A stretch of DNA of 64,000 bases from Eimeria necatrix. Taxonomy: Eukaryota; Apicomplexa; Conoidasida; Eucoccidiorida; Eimeriidae. Every line of letters begins with the position of its first letter. The first letter of the stretch is position 1. The stretch spans positions 78,885 through 142,884 of the forward strand of contig NW_013651687.1 of assembly GCF_000499385.1 (NCBI RefSeq), written 5' to 3'. A program made the position numbers and the translations under genes. Shown here piece after piece: positions 36,321-49,398 of the stretch. The notes beneath the pieces are model-generated. The model was not told the origin of the DNA and searched no databases. It saw only the letters and a list, made by a program, of their open reading frames with translations.

Positions 36321-37836
36321 GAGCCTCGGTTCAGGATTCTAGGATCTAGGAATGCAACTATTTTTATTGCTTTGTGGTGGCTGACACGAAGCAGTGATGT
36401 CCGACATGAAAACGGTGTGAAGTTTCGTGCGTTTGCGGTATTCGCTCTCAGCTTCAACACGCTCCCGTCAAACAGCAGGAGCAACAAATGAGCTACAGCC
36501 AGAAGAACACCATTCGGGAGCGGATGGATGGACAACTGTACAGGCAGGGGGACGCAGGAAACCTCGCTAAAGTCGTTTTCGCATCACCTTTTGTTCCGGG
36601 GTTCACTGCAGCACTTTTAGAAGCCGTTGCAGTGTATGCAGCATGAAAGCGACGTTACGACAGGTGTAGCGTGAATCCCCGATTCTTGCTGCTTGGCGTG
36701 CCGCAGCATAATAAAAGCCGACTTTTAGTAGCTGTGTGGCTACCAATGGTTTGGCAGTGCCCTTGAGGGCATGCCTAATTTCGTCTTTCGTCACTTATGC
36801 ATGCTTCTCGAGCTACGGTTTGGGGCTTAGTTCGCCAACACTGTAAAGGTTGAGAAAGGGGCAAACTCAAGTATAGGAAGGCACCAGAAGCATTACTAGA
36901 CTGGTGTTTACGTCGAGAGTTTATTTTTCATAGTGTTTAGCAAGTAACGCTCATTATTCAGAAGAACAGTGCCCGAAGTACATCTGCGGCGTCCCCAGGA
37001 TCCAGGAAGAAGCTTCGCTGCTCGCCGGCCCAGCAACCAAGTTCTGTGGCTGTGGCAACGATCTGAAAGGACAGAGTAAAGCACAGTAACGCACAAAAAG
37101 TGAAGCGACTCAGTGAAGCACCCACAAGCAAGTAGTGCAGTAGAGAAAGAGGAAACAAAATAATGATAGACGGAGACTGAGAGACAGGCAAAAGCAGGAA
37201 GGGACAGAGATTCGGACAGCAGGAGGCAGAGAAAAAGATTTCGAGGTGTTGTGTCGGAAGAAAGGCAACTGCGCAGATGTTCAACGGACTTGAGTGACTC
37301 TCAACGCAGCATATATTTGGGGAAATAATGCTACTGAGCAACAATCAAGTCGACAGGCATCCCAAAGAGTTATGTTTAGCACGCATTATACAGTGCAGTC
37401 TTTTATACAAGTCAGAGTGGAAGAAGTGCCACTACTGGGCTTACTACACACTCAAAAACTACTGCGAAAATTTTGAAGCAGCCTAAGCCAGCGTGGTTGT
37501 TCGGACGCTTCGCTGTTTGTACCTGTGCAGGCTGGGGACGTGAAGCAGCTGTTGCTGCTGCGGAGTCGGTTGGGGAGTAAAGTAGTTGAACCCAGGCCTC
37601 AGACGCCTCCCAGTGCGCCTCACGCAGAGATTTCCACAACGAGTGCATGCGGTTTTCATACCTACAAGAGTAGCCGCAGCAACACCACCAGCACCAATGA
37701 GTAACCGCAGCAACACCGCCAGCACCAATGACTTGGCGTGTAGCGAGGAGTACCGGTGCAGGTAGTGGTGGGAAGCAGGGGAGCAACAAAAGTGGCACGG
37801 CATTTCCTGTTAGTGTCGTATGCAGTCTAGTAGTCC
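36321..37836. other. Convergent intergenic region (3' UTRs)
   Basis: The TSR2 and PRMT9-like genes run toward each other here. Scattered short ORFs show nothing recognisable. The only structure seen is a two-copy 31-bp repeat at 37674-37731. Confidence 0.55.
37674..37731 (+). repeat. Two-copy direct repeat, 31-bp period
   Basis: CCGCAGCAACACCACCAGCA followed by CCAATGA at 37674-37700 recurs at 37705-37731 with a single A-to-G difference. It lies downstream of the minus-strand PRMT9-like stop codon. Confidence 0.8.
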
Positions 37837-40800
37837 CTACTCTTTATCTTCTGTAGTTTCGTTCTGTTCCTCTGCTTTCTTGCAAGGACTCAAGAATGCT
37901 TTCAGCTTGGTTTCAGTTGCTTGCAGACGAACGGGAATGGTCTCCCCGCGTGACACCTGCAGGACAAAAGCACCCGTAACAACTTCAGCACCCATAGCTT
38001 CTCCGACTGCAATTTATGCGGCATCCTTAATAGCAGCACATGGCGCAGCTCCCGAAACTGCTGATTAGAGCTCAACAAAAGTCAGGCCCACGGTACTGTG
38101 GCAGGCGGCTCAACACACCTGGACAGCAGGGCTATTTAACCATTTGCGTAGTATGCACGCGCATACTTAAATTATGTGGACAGAAGAAGGGGGCTTTGGT
38201 ATTTTGCCGTTTAGTGATTCACTTAAACTGGTGCACTTATGCCTGGGGAGAGCAGCACTAGAGAGAACACGAGAAACGGCAACAGCAGGTGCAGAAGCAA
38301 AAACGTGTTCCCCCATAATTCCCCCCTCTTGGGCCGGCTCTAAAAACCCACTGGCTGGGGAGGGAAGTAGACCATTGCCTGCTTCCAGGCTTGTGTGTAA
38401 TGCACATTGGCTCTACTGCCAGCAGTTGCATCACCAATCACTGCTCCTCCAGGCTCCTGCTGCTGCTGCTGCTCCAGTATCTTCCTCACGGAAAGGGGCT
38501 GGGTGGACACCGTGTATTTTCCCATGTCAAACTCAAACCATATCCCGAGGGCATTGATAATGCCGCTGCGCTGGGCTTTGAAAGTGACGAGATCATCGGC
38601 TTTTCGGCAGCCTCTATTATTGAAGCTTGCCAGTGTCTCCGGACCTGCAGCAGTACCAACAGCTTCTTGTCCGTTTTACTGCATTACAAGATCGCAACAT
38701 TTTTTCAGAACATGCAACAGCACAAGGGCTGTGCCCTGGGTGAGTCTGAATCGCAGTAGCAGGCAGCAGCACAGGAGCTTTACAGCAACAGCGGCAAAAA
38801 ATCAAAAATCAACCATATCGGTATTACCCAGTGCAGTCTCATACGAAGCTGCGCATGCTCTTGAGCAGATGCAGAAGTTGCATAACAAATAAAATCAAGT
38901 AAGACACTCGCCTAAAGCAAAGTCACACGATTATGGCATGTGCTTACTACAGTTTGCACTCCAAATATTTACAGGGTCGCTTAATAGCAAAAAGTCTTCC
39001 TCATCAAGGGACACCTCATAGTAAGTTCCTTCCTCAGCTGTTGCAGCAGCAGCTGCAGCATGCCACACTTTCGCCGCCGCTGTTTCCACTGCAGCGTTAT
39101 CTCCTTCAGGCTGCACGCCAAGTTGCAGCAGCGTGGCCATTACCCGCACTCCCGACAGAAGCATGTTGGAGTCCTTTCTCCTGAGAAGGGCCTAAACCAA
39201 GCCAAATGCAGCAAGAGCCGGCACACCTGGAACAGCAGCAGAAGCACTGCAAGACTCTGGGTGCCCTGGGCACCTGTGTTGATTTGTTCACACTGTGCAG
39301 CTGCTTCTACGTGGTGGACTGGCTGCCTCGCAGCTGTATGCCAGCAAGAGTGATTTGAGGCATATATAGCCTTTCCTGGCTCATGTGTCTGCATGTATCT
39401 TTTCTGCCAGTTCAGTTTCTATTAAAATTGTCTCTTTTCTGCGTGGTCGTGAGTCCGCAAGTTACTCTAAGGTGGATGTAACGCATGTGTTCTTTCTGCA
39501 CCATTTTCTCATATTTCACGCGCAGACGTCGACTTACCCGCGAGACGTATTTAGAAAGAGCGTAAATTCCTCCTCCAACTCCAGCGTTATCAAGACCAAG
39601 GGAGGCAAGCAATGTCACAGGATACTCAAGCCTAGACAGAGCCCCTGGAGTGCTGCCAATATGATCTTGCTGCTGCAGCGCCACCTGCAGCTGCTGCTTA
39701 ATATCCTCTCCCGGCTTCATCCGGTGCGCCTCTGCAATGGCAAGAAGAGCGGTACTATCTTCGGCATCTGTAGCAGCAGCAGCAACAGCAACAGTTGAAC
39801 ACCACGCCGAATCTTGCTGAGCAGCATTATGAATGCACATGATCTGATCGCTTGATCGCAAGCCTCGGTTTGGCTCTTCCATTATTATGTTCCCCTCGTG
39901 GCCCGTGTTTGACTTCAGGCGGAAAAGCATTAAGCCCCTTGTACCTTCTGGTGGAAGCAAAGAGAAGATGCTCGTCTGTATCACCTTTGTCGTGTCCTTT
40001 AGTTTCGCTCTGTGCTGCAGTGAAGCCCCAGTGGCCTTGGATTCTTTTGGAGGAACTTCGACGCTTTGCGTTTGCTGCTTCTGGACCGTTGCTGAGGCCG
40101 TTTTGATACTTTCTGAGAGCTCTTTGACAGGGCGCCAGCCACCTCCGGCTGGCTGCGTGTATTTTTGTCTGGAGTGGTTGAACGTATTCTGCGCCACACG
40201 CATTGGACAAATCCACACTGACAGCCAGTACGCCTTGCATTGAGCAAGTATGAGCCCACAAAAGAAGGACATAAAGCCAGAATAGTTTAGGACACAAAGA
40301 AGTGCAGAACAAAAGTGATGAATGCACCATCATTGGGAGTTCGAGCTACAGGCTGGCAGGGCGACAGTCTAACGAATTGTGTCAAGATAGATGGCCTAGG
40401 CTCAAGCCCAAATAGCTCTGCAATGTAGAACACACCTCGGCGTTCACAGCCAGCAGCTTTTGGGTTATTGCATATGCCCCACTAAGCGGTTCCGCTGCAA
40501 GCATTCTTATAGGCATTAATGCCCCACAGTCTCGCACATCCCGCATCTCCGCGGAGCTTTGAAATGCATAAACTGCTGCCTCGAGCGAAAGCAGGGGCAG
40601 AAGCACGCAGCAACCGCCGCACAAGATCGAAATCGGAAGTGACGCGCGCACAGCCTTTGCCAGTTGTTGCTGAGGCCCTTCAGGCGAGCCCCCATGGGGA
40701 CCACAGTTGCTTGCCTTGACCCTCTGCAGGAGCAGTTTTCTCTTTACTGATTTTTCAAAGCTTGATATCTGGCCTTTCACTTGCTGCAGAAGTGTTTCTT

Positions 40801-43800
40801 GTAGCACTGCACTCAAAACATTGAATCCAGAATCTAGAGCAAGTGTTATTCAGGCTCAAAGCCCTTTTGGGTTCACGAGAGACAGAAATGTCTATCCACG
40901 CAGCGTTAAAAGGTAGAGGACAGAAGCAGATGATAGTGGGGCAATGCCAAATGCGGATGTTCGCTATGACTACACACGGCCACGACCTGAAGCCGCGATG
41001 ACAAACGAAAACATGCAGAATGAGCTCCTGCCTATTTTGTGTCTTGTCTGAAAGTACTTACAGCGAGTCAAAACGGGGTCTCGTGCGATGTCCAGCTGAT
41101 AGGATAGGACTGCTGCTCGCTGCTCAGACGCCGGGGAAGGTCGGTTGGCCGGAATGGCTATGGATCTCTCGGGATCACCTGGGACCTCCAGAATTCTGTG
41201 TCGCATTGACACGCTCGAGGAAAGCAAGACTATTCCATTGAGGGGCCTAGGGCTGGCAGGTTGAGAACTGCAGCTCAGAATCACCGTTTGGCGGTGAGCT
41301 CTTAGGTTTCAGCAATTGTCGCTGCAGTGTGAAAACAGCACCTGAGGGAGAGCTTTGTCGGTGTGTGCGCCACCTGCACCGTGAGGCCCTCATTTGCTCC
41401 CACCCATACTGTGGGGACCCAGACCAGGCCCTGCTTCACGTGCCGAATTCCATAGTGCCTTCCCTCAGCTGCTGATGCTGCGTTGAAGCTGCTGTGCTGT
41501 CCTGCCTCGTGGGGAGCTGTGGACAAAAAGAGTTTCTCGGGTGAGTGGCGGTCATCACACCCAGACATTTCCTCTGTTGGCTCTACTTGCCTCTCGAAAA
41601 ACTCCATCCAAACAGCGAATGCATTCACAATGCCAGGGTGAGAGTTGCTCTCAAGAAAGACCTTCGTCGATTGCTGCAACGGCAAGTCCTGGCAGCAATA
41701 GCAGCAGATTCACCCAGAGATTCAAATTCGCTCCTTCGCACATAACGTGCCCGTGTGGAGGAACGTTTCAAAACAGGCACTACTGAGAACCGGCACCACC
41801 AGCAACGGCAGCAGAAACAGCAACACGAAAACTACAAAATAGCCTTCGGCTGTCACCTTATCCAGGTCCTCCAAAGGACCGTCAAAACGAAGTGAAAGCA
41901 CCGCCTTGGCTTTTGTCCGCGGTGTACAAATATCTCCGTAAGAATATGCGGACGAAGCGTCACTGCCCGTTTCTGCTGGTGCGGTTGCCCTGTCAGCCTC
42001 TTTTGCCTCACTTGGACACAGCTGCAAAGCAACAGGCTCCACGTGGGCCGTCCACCGTGATGCGGCTTCAAGAGGAGACAAGTCGAATTGATTTGCCTGG
42101 CCGGCTGTTGCCTCTTCTTGGCCCTTCCCTTTTACTACGTCAGGAAGAGCGCTGAGAGGCTTGATCGCTGGTAGCCGAACTTCGAAAGCTTGGATCCAAA
42201 TTTTAATGCTTCAGAGAAAACACGCAGACTGTAAATCTTAGGTCTTAAGCTCTGAAGAGTGTAGCTTTGGCGTCAAGCTTCAGAAGACTGGGGAGATCGT
42301 AGGTTCTCGATTCTGCATAGTTTTCCATGAACTTCTGAACCAGAACTATGTGGCGTAGACGAACAATTCCGATCCGTAAGCATCATCTCTACCTTAGAAG
42401 AAACAATACCGGGATAGAATCCAATTGAAGCATCCAGCAGCTAAGGAATGTGAGGTGGTGTGCTTATAGTGAACACCCAGGAGCGCCCTTACCTGGACGG
42501 AACTACCAGCGGCTTAGGGATGCAAAGCGTACGGGCATGGCGCGCCAGAGGTATCAGCTGCCTCCCTAGAACACCGACCTCAAACAGCAGTGGGTCCATG
42601 ACAAGACAGTCAAAGGGCTGCTGTACTAACAACGGCATTTGCTTCCTGCTATTATTGCTGCTGCTGCTGTAGCTGTGCTGTTGCTTCTCTGCAGTTGCGG
42701 CAGCAGAATCTGCAGTTTCTGTCAGCTCGCTGCATGTCGCAGTTTCCGCTGGCCCCTGCAGCTGCTGTTGCCGCCCCTCTTGCTGTTGTTGCTGCAGCTG
42801 CTCTTGTTCCATCTCTTGCTGTTGCCGCTGCTGCAGCTGCACAAGGTACGGGCTCAAAGGCAAGAAGCGTATGGCCTCTGATGCCTTTCTAGCTCTTAAC
42901 AATGAGGCATATGTCGCCACTGCAGCACTCACATCACCACCGAAACCTATAATGTTTAGCCCCAAGCAATATACCCAAGTCCTAAGACGTGAAAGAAAAC
43001 CTAGTGCCCCAGAAAAAAAAATTCGGGATTAAGATGTGTGAAAGGTATTGTGTATTCAGGTGTAGACAGTTTTTTCCTATTGGCAGAAAGCGGGCTCAAA
43101 ATGCAGGGCTTACTCAGAGCAGGAGAGGAATACAGAGGAACTGCTGTTAAGCTTAGTGGGGGATGCGCTTCTTCGCTTCGTTGCTGCTCCTCAGCATTAA
43201 GCTGAGCAACTTCAAGCAAAGTCACGCAGTCACCCACGCCCAAAAACAGACAGTGCTCCTTCTGCCGCTTCTGTTCTAGGTGGACATGATGGTGCCCCTT
43301 GGAGACGGTGTCTTGATGGTCAACGCTGAGCCCGTTGCTTTTTTTGCAGGAAGAGCTAGTGGAGCAGCTGCTGTCGCTACTCCTATTCGTGCTTTTCGTG
43401 CTATTGGCTCCACGGCGCAGCGTGTGCCTGATTGCTCTCATCACACTAGACCGAAAAGCCTTGGACAGTGGACAATTCGCAGACTTGCGACATCGCTGGC
43501 TTTCACGGAGGTCTGTCCCCATCTGCAGCAGCATATGAATAGCAACAGAGACAATCGTACAGCTGGGCCACGAACAGCAATTACATCACCCATCAATCAG
43601 CGAAGTAGTCACTTGAAGAACTTTCGCTGAAGATGAAAGTCAATCTTTTTGAAAAAGTTGATTTTCCACGCTGGAAGGAGCTTCAAAATATTCTGAGCAA
43701 GGACCACTCTCTGACAAGCTAGCAGCAAATTGATAGAGAATATGAGAAGGAAATAAAAAACGGCAGGTGGAGGTGGAAATAAAGGCGCACGGAAGAACAA

Positions 43801-45822
43801 AGAAGAATCCACGGGGAGAATCCATGGAACCACATGCAAACAGAGGGTTGAAGAAGCCTGTTAGACACTCCAGAAGTAATTAGTCAGATAAACGGAAAAA
43901 ACTGCCAGAAAGAAAAACTTTCCTGGAGGTACTTGGAAAAAGCCACGCCAGCTTGGGCAGCTAGTCGCTGCTGCTTCTTCTCAGGAGACCCAGGTGCAGC
44001 ACGCAGTTGTTCATATACAACGGAAAAGTCCTGCGATGGCTCAGCAGCGTTTTTTGCGGGGTCAAAATGTAAAAGCTTTGATAAATTGCTGGTTCGCTTA
44101 CTCACAGACCCAGCACCATTTCCTGCAGCATAAACAGCTGTTTAAATGCTTGCCTTTTACTATAGTAACGGCACCAATGATTGCTTCCTGCATTGCCGCC
44201 GCTGTTTCGGGAAACAGCCTTTATGAAGTTGCACAAATGCATTTTTTTAGTTCCTAGAATACCCTTGCTATCTCCACGCTCAGCTCTACAACTACTGTCA
44301 AGCTGGAGCGCAAAGCTCATTACAGCAGTTTCATAATCGCAGCAGCAGCGACAATAGCGGCAAAGCATGCCGCAACGGCAACGATAACGAGGAAGCTACA
44401 CCTGTCAGTAGGGCCTCTATCTGGTGGCGCTGTTCCTCTGAAACTTCTGGGGAAAACTCGAGGACATTGCCGCCGATCCCACCAACTGCTGCAGAAGCTG
44501 CCGCCTCCCTGCGTGCATATGCGCTGCAGTAGCAAGTCCCGCTACAGCAAAGGCTACAAGCAGCAATACCAATGGCGCCACGAGCAATAGTCAGGCAAAA
44601 GGCCCGAGGCAGTTACATTAGAGGCAGCAGCAGCAGACCAACAGGAAAACCAAGAGCAACAGCAACTACACAAACACGAACAGGCAATGGCTGCGCTAGG
44701 AGAAGCAAACGATGCAGAATTTGTGGAAAGGAAGACAACGGCAGTGAGGAAGGTATTCACTGACAGTGCCTCATCATCATCTCCCAGGTCCACATCCTGG
44801 AATCTGCTGTAGTCTACACTAAAACGCATGCATCTCCTCTGTCGCTGCAGCTGCTCTTTGCTTTTTTCTGCCCAGCTCGCCAGTTCTTCGTCTCCGGACT
44901 GCAGCCGCTGTGCATGCATAAATGTCTTGAGGGCACCTTCGAAGTCTTCCTTGCCATATAGGGCCTTCCCTGCTCTATACCAGCCCTGTGGAGGACTCAC
45001 ACAGCGAAGATACCTCACCCATGCTTTTCATTCCACGACGTAGAAATAAAGTCACAGAAATGAATACAATTCAAATCGGAAAAGGCGAGACGGATTCTGG
45101 GAAGAAGAGTTTCAGCTGCCCCGTGATCCTTCAGTAAAAACCCCTAAGTGCATGCAAGGATGCTCACAGCAACAGAACCAATGGACATAACACAAACTGC
45201 ATTGGCTGAGGCTCAACGCCTGAAACAACATCAGCAGCAGAAAATGTTTCCTGCACCTTAGTCCACTTGGGATTGAGCTTAATGCAATCTCGGGCGGCAC
45301 TGAGAGCCTCTTCGTAGTTGCTGAGAGCCGCATAACAGGCGCTGCAGTTGGAGTGGAGCTGCTGCAGTTGTTCGCGCCATGTGTTCTGCTGCTGCTGCGC
45401 GGTTTTGGCCTTTTCGGGAGAAGGCATGAGGTGTTTGAGTGCAACAATGGCGTCTCTGTAATGCTGCAGAGCTGATGAATAGTTGCCTGCCCTGAACCGC
45501 GCACACACAGCCAGTTGAAACCCCACTGCCTAAAGCAGCCAGGCAATTGTATCACTTTTTCAGGGACTTCATGATTTGTTGTTGATGCTGAGGGGTTCTG
45601 AGTCGCGATCGGGGCGCTGGGATCGAGCGACCGGGGATTTGGAATTGGGGTTTAGGTAATAAGCGTTAGTGGTTAAGACCTGAAAGCTTCATTTCCGAGT
45701 TCCCTTGTTCTCTGTAGGGCAAATTGGACTGGAGGAGAGTCCAAAGAACCCAAAATTTGCTGTGCTGTCTCGGCGTTGCCCTCGGCGAAGGCAGCCATGG
45801 CCTTCTGTGCTGCCTCCTCCAT
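37837..45822 (-). CDS. TPR plus tandem PRMT-module protein, PRMT9-like, multi-exon
   Basis: The start ATG at 45822 has an in-frame TAA 15 bases upstream. The first splice joins GNEAF to RAGNYSSALQHYRDAI (exon 2 starts 45491), creating a perfect TPR, and the second joins LNPKWTK to GWYRAGKALYGKEDFEGAL (end of one TPR, start of the next). Two PRMT-like modules follow. Module 1 has CLFLGVGDCVTLLEVA (SAM motif I position, near 43250), FDCLVMDPLLFEVGVLG (double-E loop position, near 42600), and barrel segments HPGIVNAFAVWMEF ... LFLSTAP ... HYGIRHVKQGLVWVP (41685-41410). Module 2 has ILCGGCCVLLPLL with VYAFQSSAEM near 40620, LLLSDPVNIWS near 38980, then RSGIINALGIWFEF, YTVSTQP and AWKQAMVYFPPQP (38575-38352). 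The last exon, 37956-37837, begins VSRGETIPVRL and splices in phase. TPRs followed by two modules is the PRMT9 architecture. Motif I and the double-E glutamates are degenerate, so catalytic activity is doubtful. Middle exons (39.2-40.3 and 43.5-44.5 kb) are only partly resolved. Confidence 0.75.
44540..45822 (-). other. TPR region of the PRMT9-like protein
   Basis: Three TPR-like hairpins are split over three exons: exon 1 (45822 to about 45679, MEEAAQKAMAAFAEGNAETA... RELGNEAF), exon 2 (45491 to about 45263, RAGNYSSALQHYRDAI ... NYEEALSAARDCIKLNPKWTK), and exon 3 (about 44998 downward, GWYRAGKALYGKEDFEGALKTF). TPRs mediate protein-protein contacts and are the N-terminal hallmark of PRMT9. 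Confidence 0.8.
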
Positions 45823-47692
45823 GTTATACTTCTGTCCTCCGCGTTAAGAAAATAGTACCAGAATGCACATAAATCGATTTCTTGATTCTGCTGCAGCCTT
45901 CGAAGCTACAACCACCGGAGCTGCGTTCTAAGACTTACGCTCCTGTCTCTGAAGGGGAACTGTAATGCGCGGGCACTACAATGATTCCCCTAGTGTGGCT
46001 ATAGCGGCCTATTCCGTGGAGAGGACACGATATAATGTAATATTGCTACCAAATTATGAGATAAATTAGGCAAAATAAGGCCAACCGACCACGAAAGCCA
46101 ACTTCCCATCAGGGTCTTCGGGCTGGCCAAGTCGCCGAGGCGCCGACCCACCTTAGGGGGTCAAGCCTGGGGGCCTGATCTTTATGGCCTCCTTTCCATG
46201 GATCAGAGGACTTTTGAGGCTACTTATGTGAAATTAAGGAGTTTTCGCTTGATTTATCGGGATACACCGAGCAGACAAGCAGTCAGGTCTATACCTAGTG
46301 GCAGCAGCGAGTCCACTAGTGCACTGCAGGGACCCGCTGCTCATAAGGAGACGGACCGCTAAAACTGATCGATTTGGACTGCATTGATAACTAAAATGCC
46401 ACCAAAATAATGCTAAAGCCCTTTATGAGACTGTCTCGGCTCGAATTAGCGTGGAAGACAACGTGGCAACCGAACTCGAGCTCAAGCTTCACCGTGTGGC
46501 GAGGCCCCTGTAGTGTAGTGGGGGGCAAAGGGCAAACTTAATCATTCGCGTACGCATTCTTCTGCGTATTTTATTTTTCCTAGAAACAAGACTAAACAAG
46601 AAGCCTGCATACACAGCTTTTTATGTCATATCTCGCTTTTTTGCGAAGAATCGAAAAGGCGCCGTGCTCCAACCGCGCGCGGCTGGCTGGCCTTAGTAGG
46701 TGCCAGCCGCAGCCGACGGCTAGGTGGTCGGGCTCGCTCAGTCGCCAGCTGTTGCAGTTACACCACAAGATTTGTCCTTTTTAAAGTTTATAGTTTGGTG
46801 TTTTCTACTAGATTTCCTTTCAAGGAATTCCAGAATCTGAACCAAGAGAAGACTGGCCCCGCCTCTACCTCTAGTTACAGCAGCAGTGCACGTTACATCG
46901 CCCGAGCCGATGCTCTATGGCTGTTGTGAACACGCACAATCACCCACTCCTTCTCTGTATGTTGGTGTCCGAAAAGCTTTCTTTTTCTTTTGTGTGCTTT
47001 TTTTCCGCCGTTGAACATCGAAAACTGAACAGACAAACTCAAGTTGAAGCCCCCGCCCCGCGCTTACCGCCCACCGCGCAGCCAAAGTCGGTGGTTTGAC
47101 GAGCGCCTGGTGGCAGCAGCAGCTGTCCACGGCCATAGTGAGTCCGAAGAAGTCCTTTTCATCTTTTTTTCCTTTTACTTGTGTTTATACAATATTACGC
47201 AGCCCGAGAAAGGGAGTCTCCACGCTGACACGAGGGCAAGCAGCACTGCAGCCGCCACGGTCGGCGGTAGCCATTTCCGCCAGCAGTAGTTTCCGCAACG
47301 CAGTTGTAGCAGGAACCTCCGCAAGCACATCTTGTCTATTACCCAGGCCCTGCTATTGTTTCATCTGCCTTCTGAAGTGGGCCTCTGAAAGTTCGCTGCT
47401 GACAATTTCCTGCTCCTCCTGCCAACCCTGCAGCCGCCCGGGTAGCCGCCGACCATCGTTTACGAGGCCTTCTGCCAAGTTTGCAAGCCAAAAGTCCCTC
47501 AAGTAGACTCTACTTGCAGTTTAATGGAAGCTGTTGCAAGTTCAAGGAAAGCAAGCTGGCTTCAAACCAACGGTGAACTCGTGACTAGCTTCACCGCACA
47601 GAGGCACTCAGAGCTGCCCTGCGGACCAGCAGCAACCAACGCGCAGCAGAAGGAATAGCAGCAGCAGCGGTGGCATTTTTGTGGAATTGAAA
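45823..47692. other. Divergent intergenic region at the repeat-segment boundary
   Basis: It lies between the start of the minus-strand PRMT9-like gene and the start of the Gln-rich gene. Composition is unremarkable and free of CAG runs until about 47.6 kb. Short ORFs on both strands have no recognisable features. Both promoters must be here but no motif stands out. Confidence 0.55.
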
Positions 47693-48802
47693 ATGTCAGA
47701 TTCCCACGAGCTGCCGTTTAACGGCCTCAGCTTCTTCCACAGCCAGTCTCCGTTCCTCTCAAGTGAGCAGCAACAGCAGCAGCAAGAGCAGCAGCAGCAG
47801 CAGCAGCAGCACTTTGACAGTCAGCGTGACATGCTCCTGAGCGAAAGCCCGTCTTTTTCATACTTAAGAACCCTCTCACAGAGGGCGTGGGACCAGCTGC
47901 AGCAGCCGAAGCCGCTGCAGACAGAGGAACGGCAGGAGAACACGCAGCAGCAGCAACTATCACAGCTGCTGCTGCAAGTGCCTAGGCAGCCCTTGCAGGG
48001 TCTCAGCATGCCTCTGATAGAGTCAGTGAGCTGCCGCCCCCCTCCTGAGCAAAACTGCCCCCGACCAGAGCCAGTGCAGCCGGAGCAGCAGCAGGAGCAG
48101 CAGCAGCTTTTTCAAGAGCAGCAGGCGGCGCAGCACCAGCAGCAAATGCTACAAGAGCAGGAGATACTGCAGAATATGCAGCAACAAAGCATGAGAGAGC
48201 AACGCATGCAGCAACAGCAGCTGCAGCAGCAGTGCCTCCAGAGACAGCAACAATCGCAACAGGCTTTGCAGCAACGGCAGCAGTTGCTGCAGCAAGCTGA
48301 GCTGCTGCAGCACCATCATGAAAATGGAGGCGCCATGTGCTCCTGCTGCTCTCCTTTCCAGCCTGTTCCGACTTCTGAGAGGTATCGATTGCAGCTGCAG
48401 CACAGACTGCAGGTGCAGCGTAGCTTGAAGGAACAGCTGCAGCAGCAGAACACAGAAGCAAAAACGTGGTTCGGCGCCAACAGCAGCAGCAGCAGCACAA
48501 TGCACTGCGGAGACATATGGAGGCAAGGGCACTTCCACGAATCTGCTCCGCCAGTCGAGGTGCAAGAGAGCAAAGTGTCTCAGGTGCTGCAGCAGGTGGT
48601 TCTGCAGCAGCAGCCGCAGCAGCACCATCACCAGCAGCAGCAGCAGCAGCAGCGCCACCAAACGCCTAGGCATCAACAACAGCAGCAGCACCATGCTATG
48701 CCTCCAGGAAGCCCGATAACTCCTCAAGAGAGCATCCTTGCATTGTGGCGGGATTCGAACGCGGAGTGGAGCAGTCCTGTGCAAGAGCAGCAGCGGGAGC
48801 TT

Positions 48803-48833
<31 letters not shown>

Positions 48834-49366
48834 CTGCAGGCCCACCTGCAGATGAAGACTTCGAGTGTGTCTGCGGGGCAGATGAAACTAAGGAGTGCAT
48901 TTGTGTGCAGCTGCGAATACCCGAGAGGCAGCGCCACCTGCGGGCTCAAGAGGGAATGAGGGAGCAGCAAAACCGGCTAGAAGAGCAGCACCTCAGGGAA
49001 CAGCGGGAGCAGCAGCAGCAGCAGCAGCAGCAGGAAAGGCTGCGCCAGCAGCTTGAGGGACTTCATTCAGATCTGTGCTCCTTCTTCGGCGCCCCGCTGC
49101 TTAAAGGACTCTGGCCAGCAAATGCTTCCCCCCCCGAAGCGGGGCCCCAAGCGCAGCAGCCCTGCCAGCGGAGGGAAATGGACGGAATGCAGCAGCAGCA
49201 GCAGCATCAGCAGGTGCAGCAGCAGCAGTGGGCTAGTGGAGGGATAGATCGATGCCGCTGGGCGCCTACAGCAGCTGCCTGCAACCTTTTGGAGTTGATC
49301 GAGGTCCCGCAGCGGTTTCGCGGAGCTCCTGCGCAACAGCCACTGCAGCCGCTGCAACAGCAACAG

Positions 49367-49398
<32 letters not shown>

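Noticed and set aside
36958..37344. Hydrophobic 128-residue minus-strand ORF, possibly a membrane protein
   Set aside because: It reads as pyrimidine-rich non-coding sequence in a convergent 3' region, with no supporting domain.
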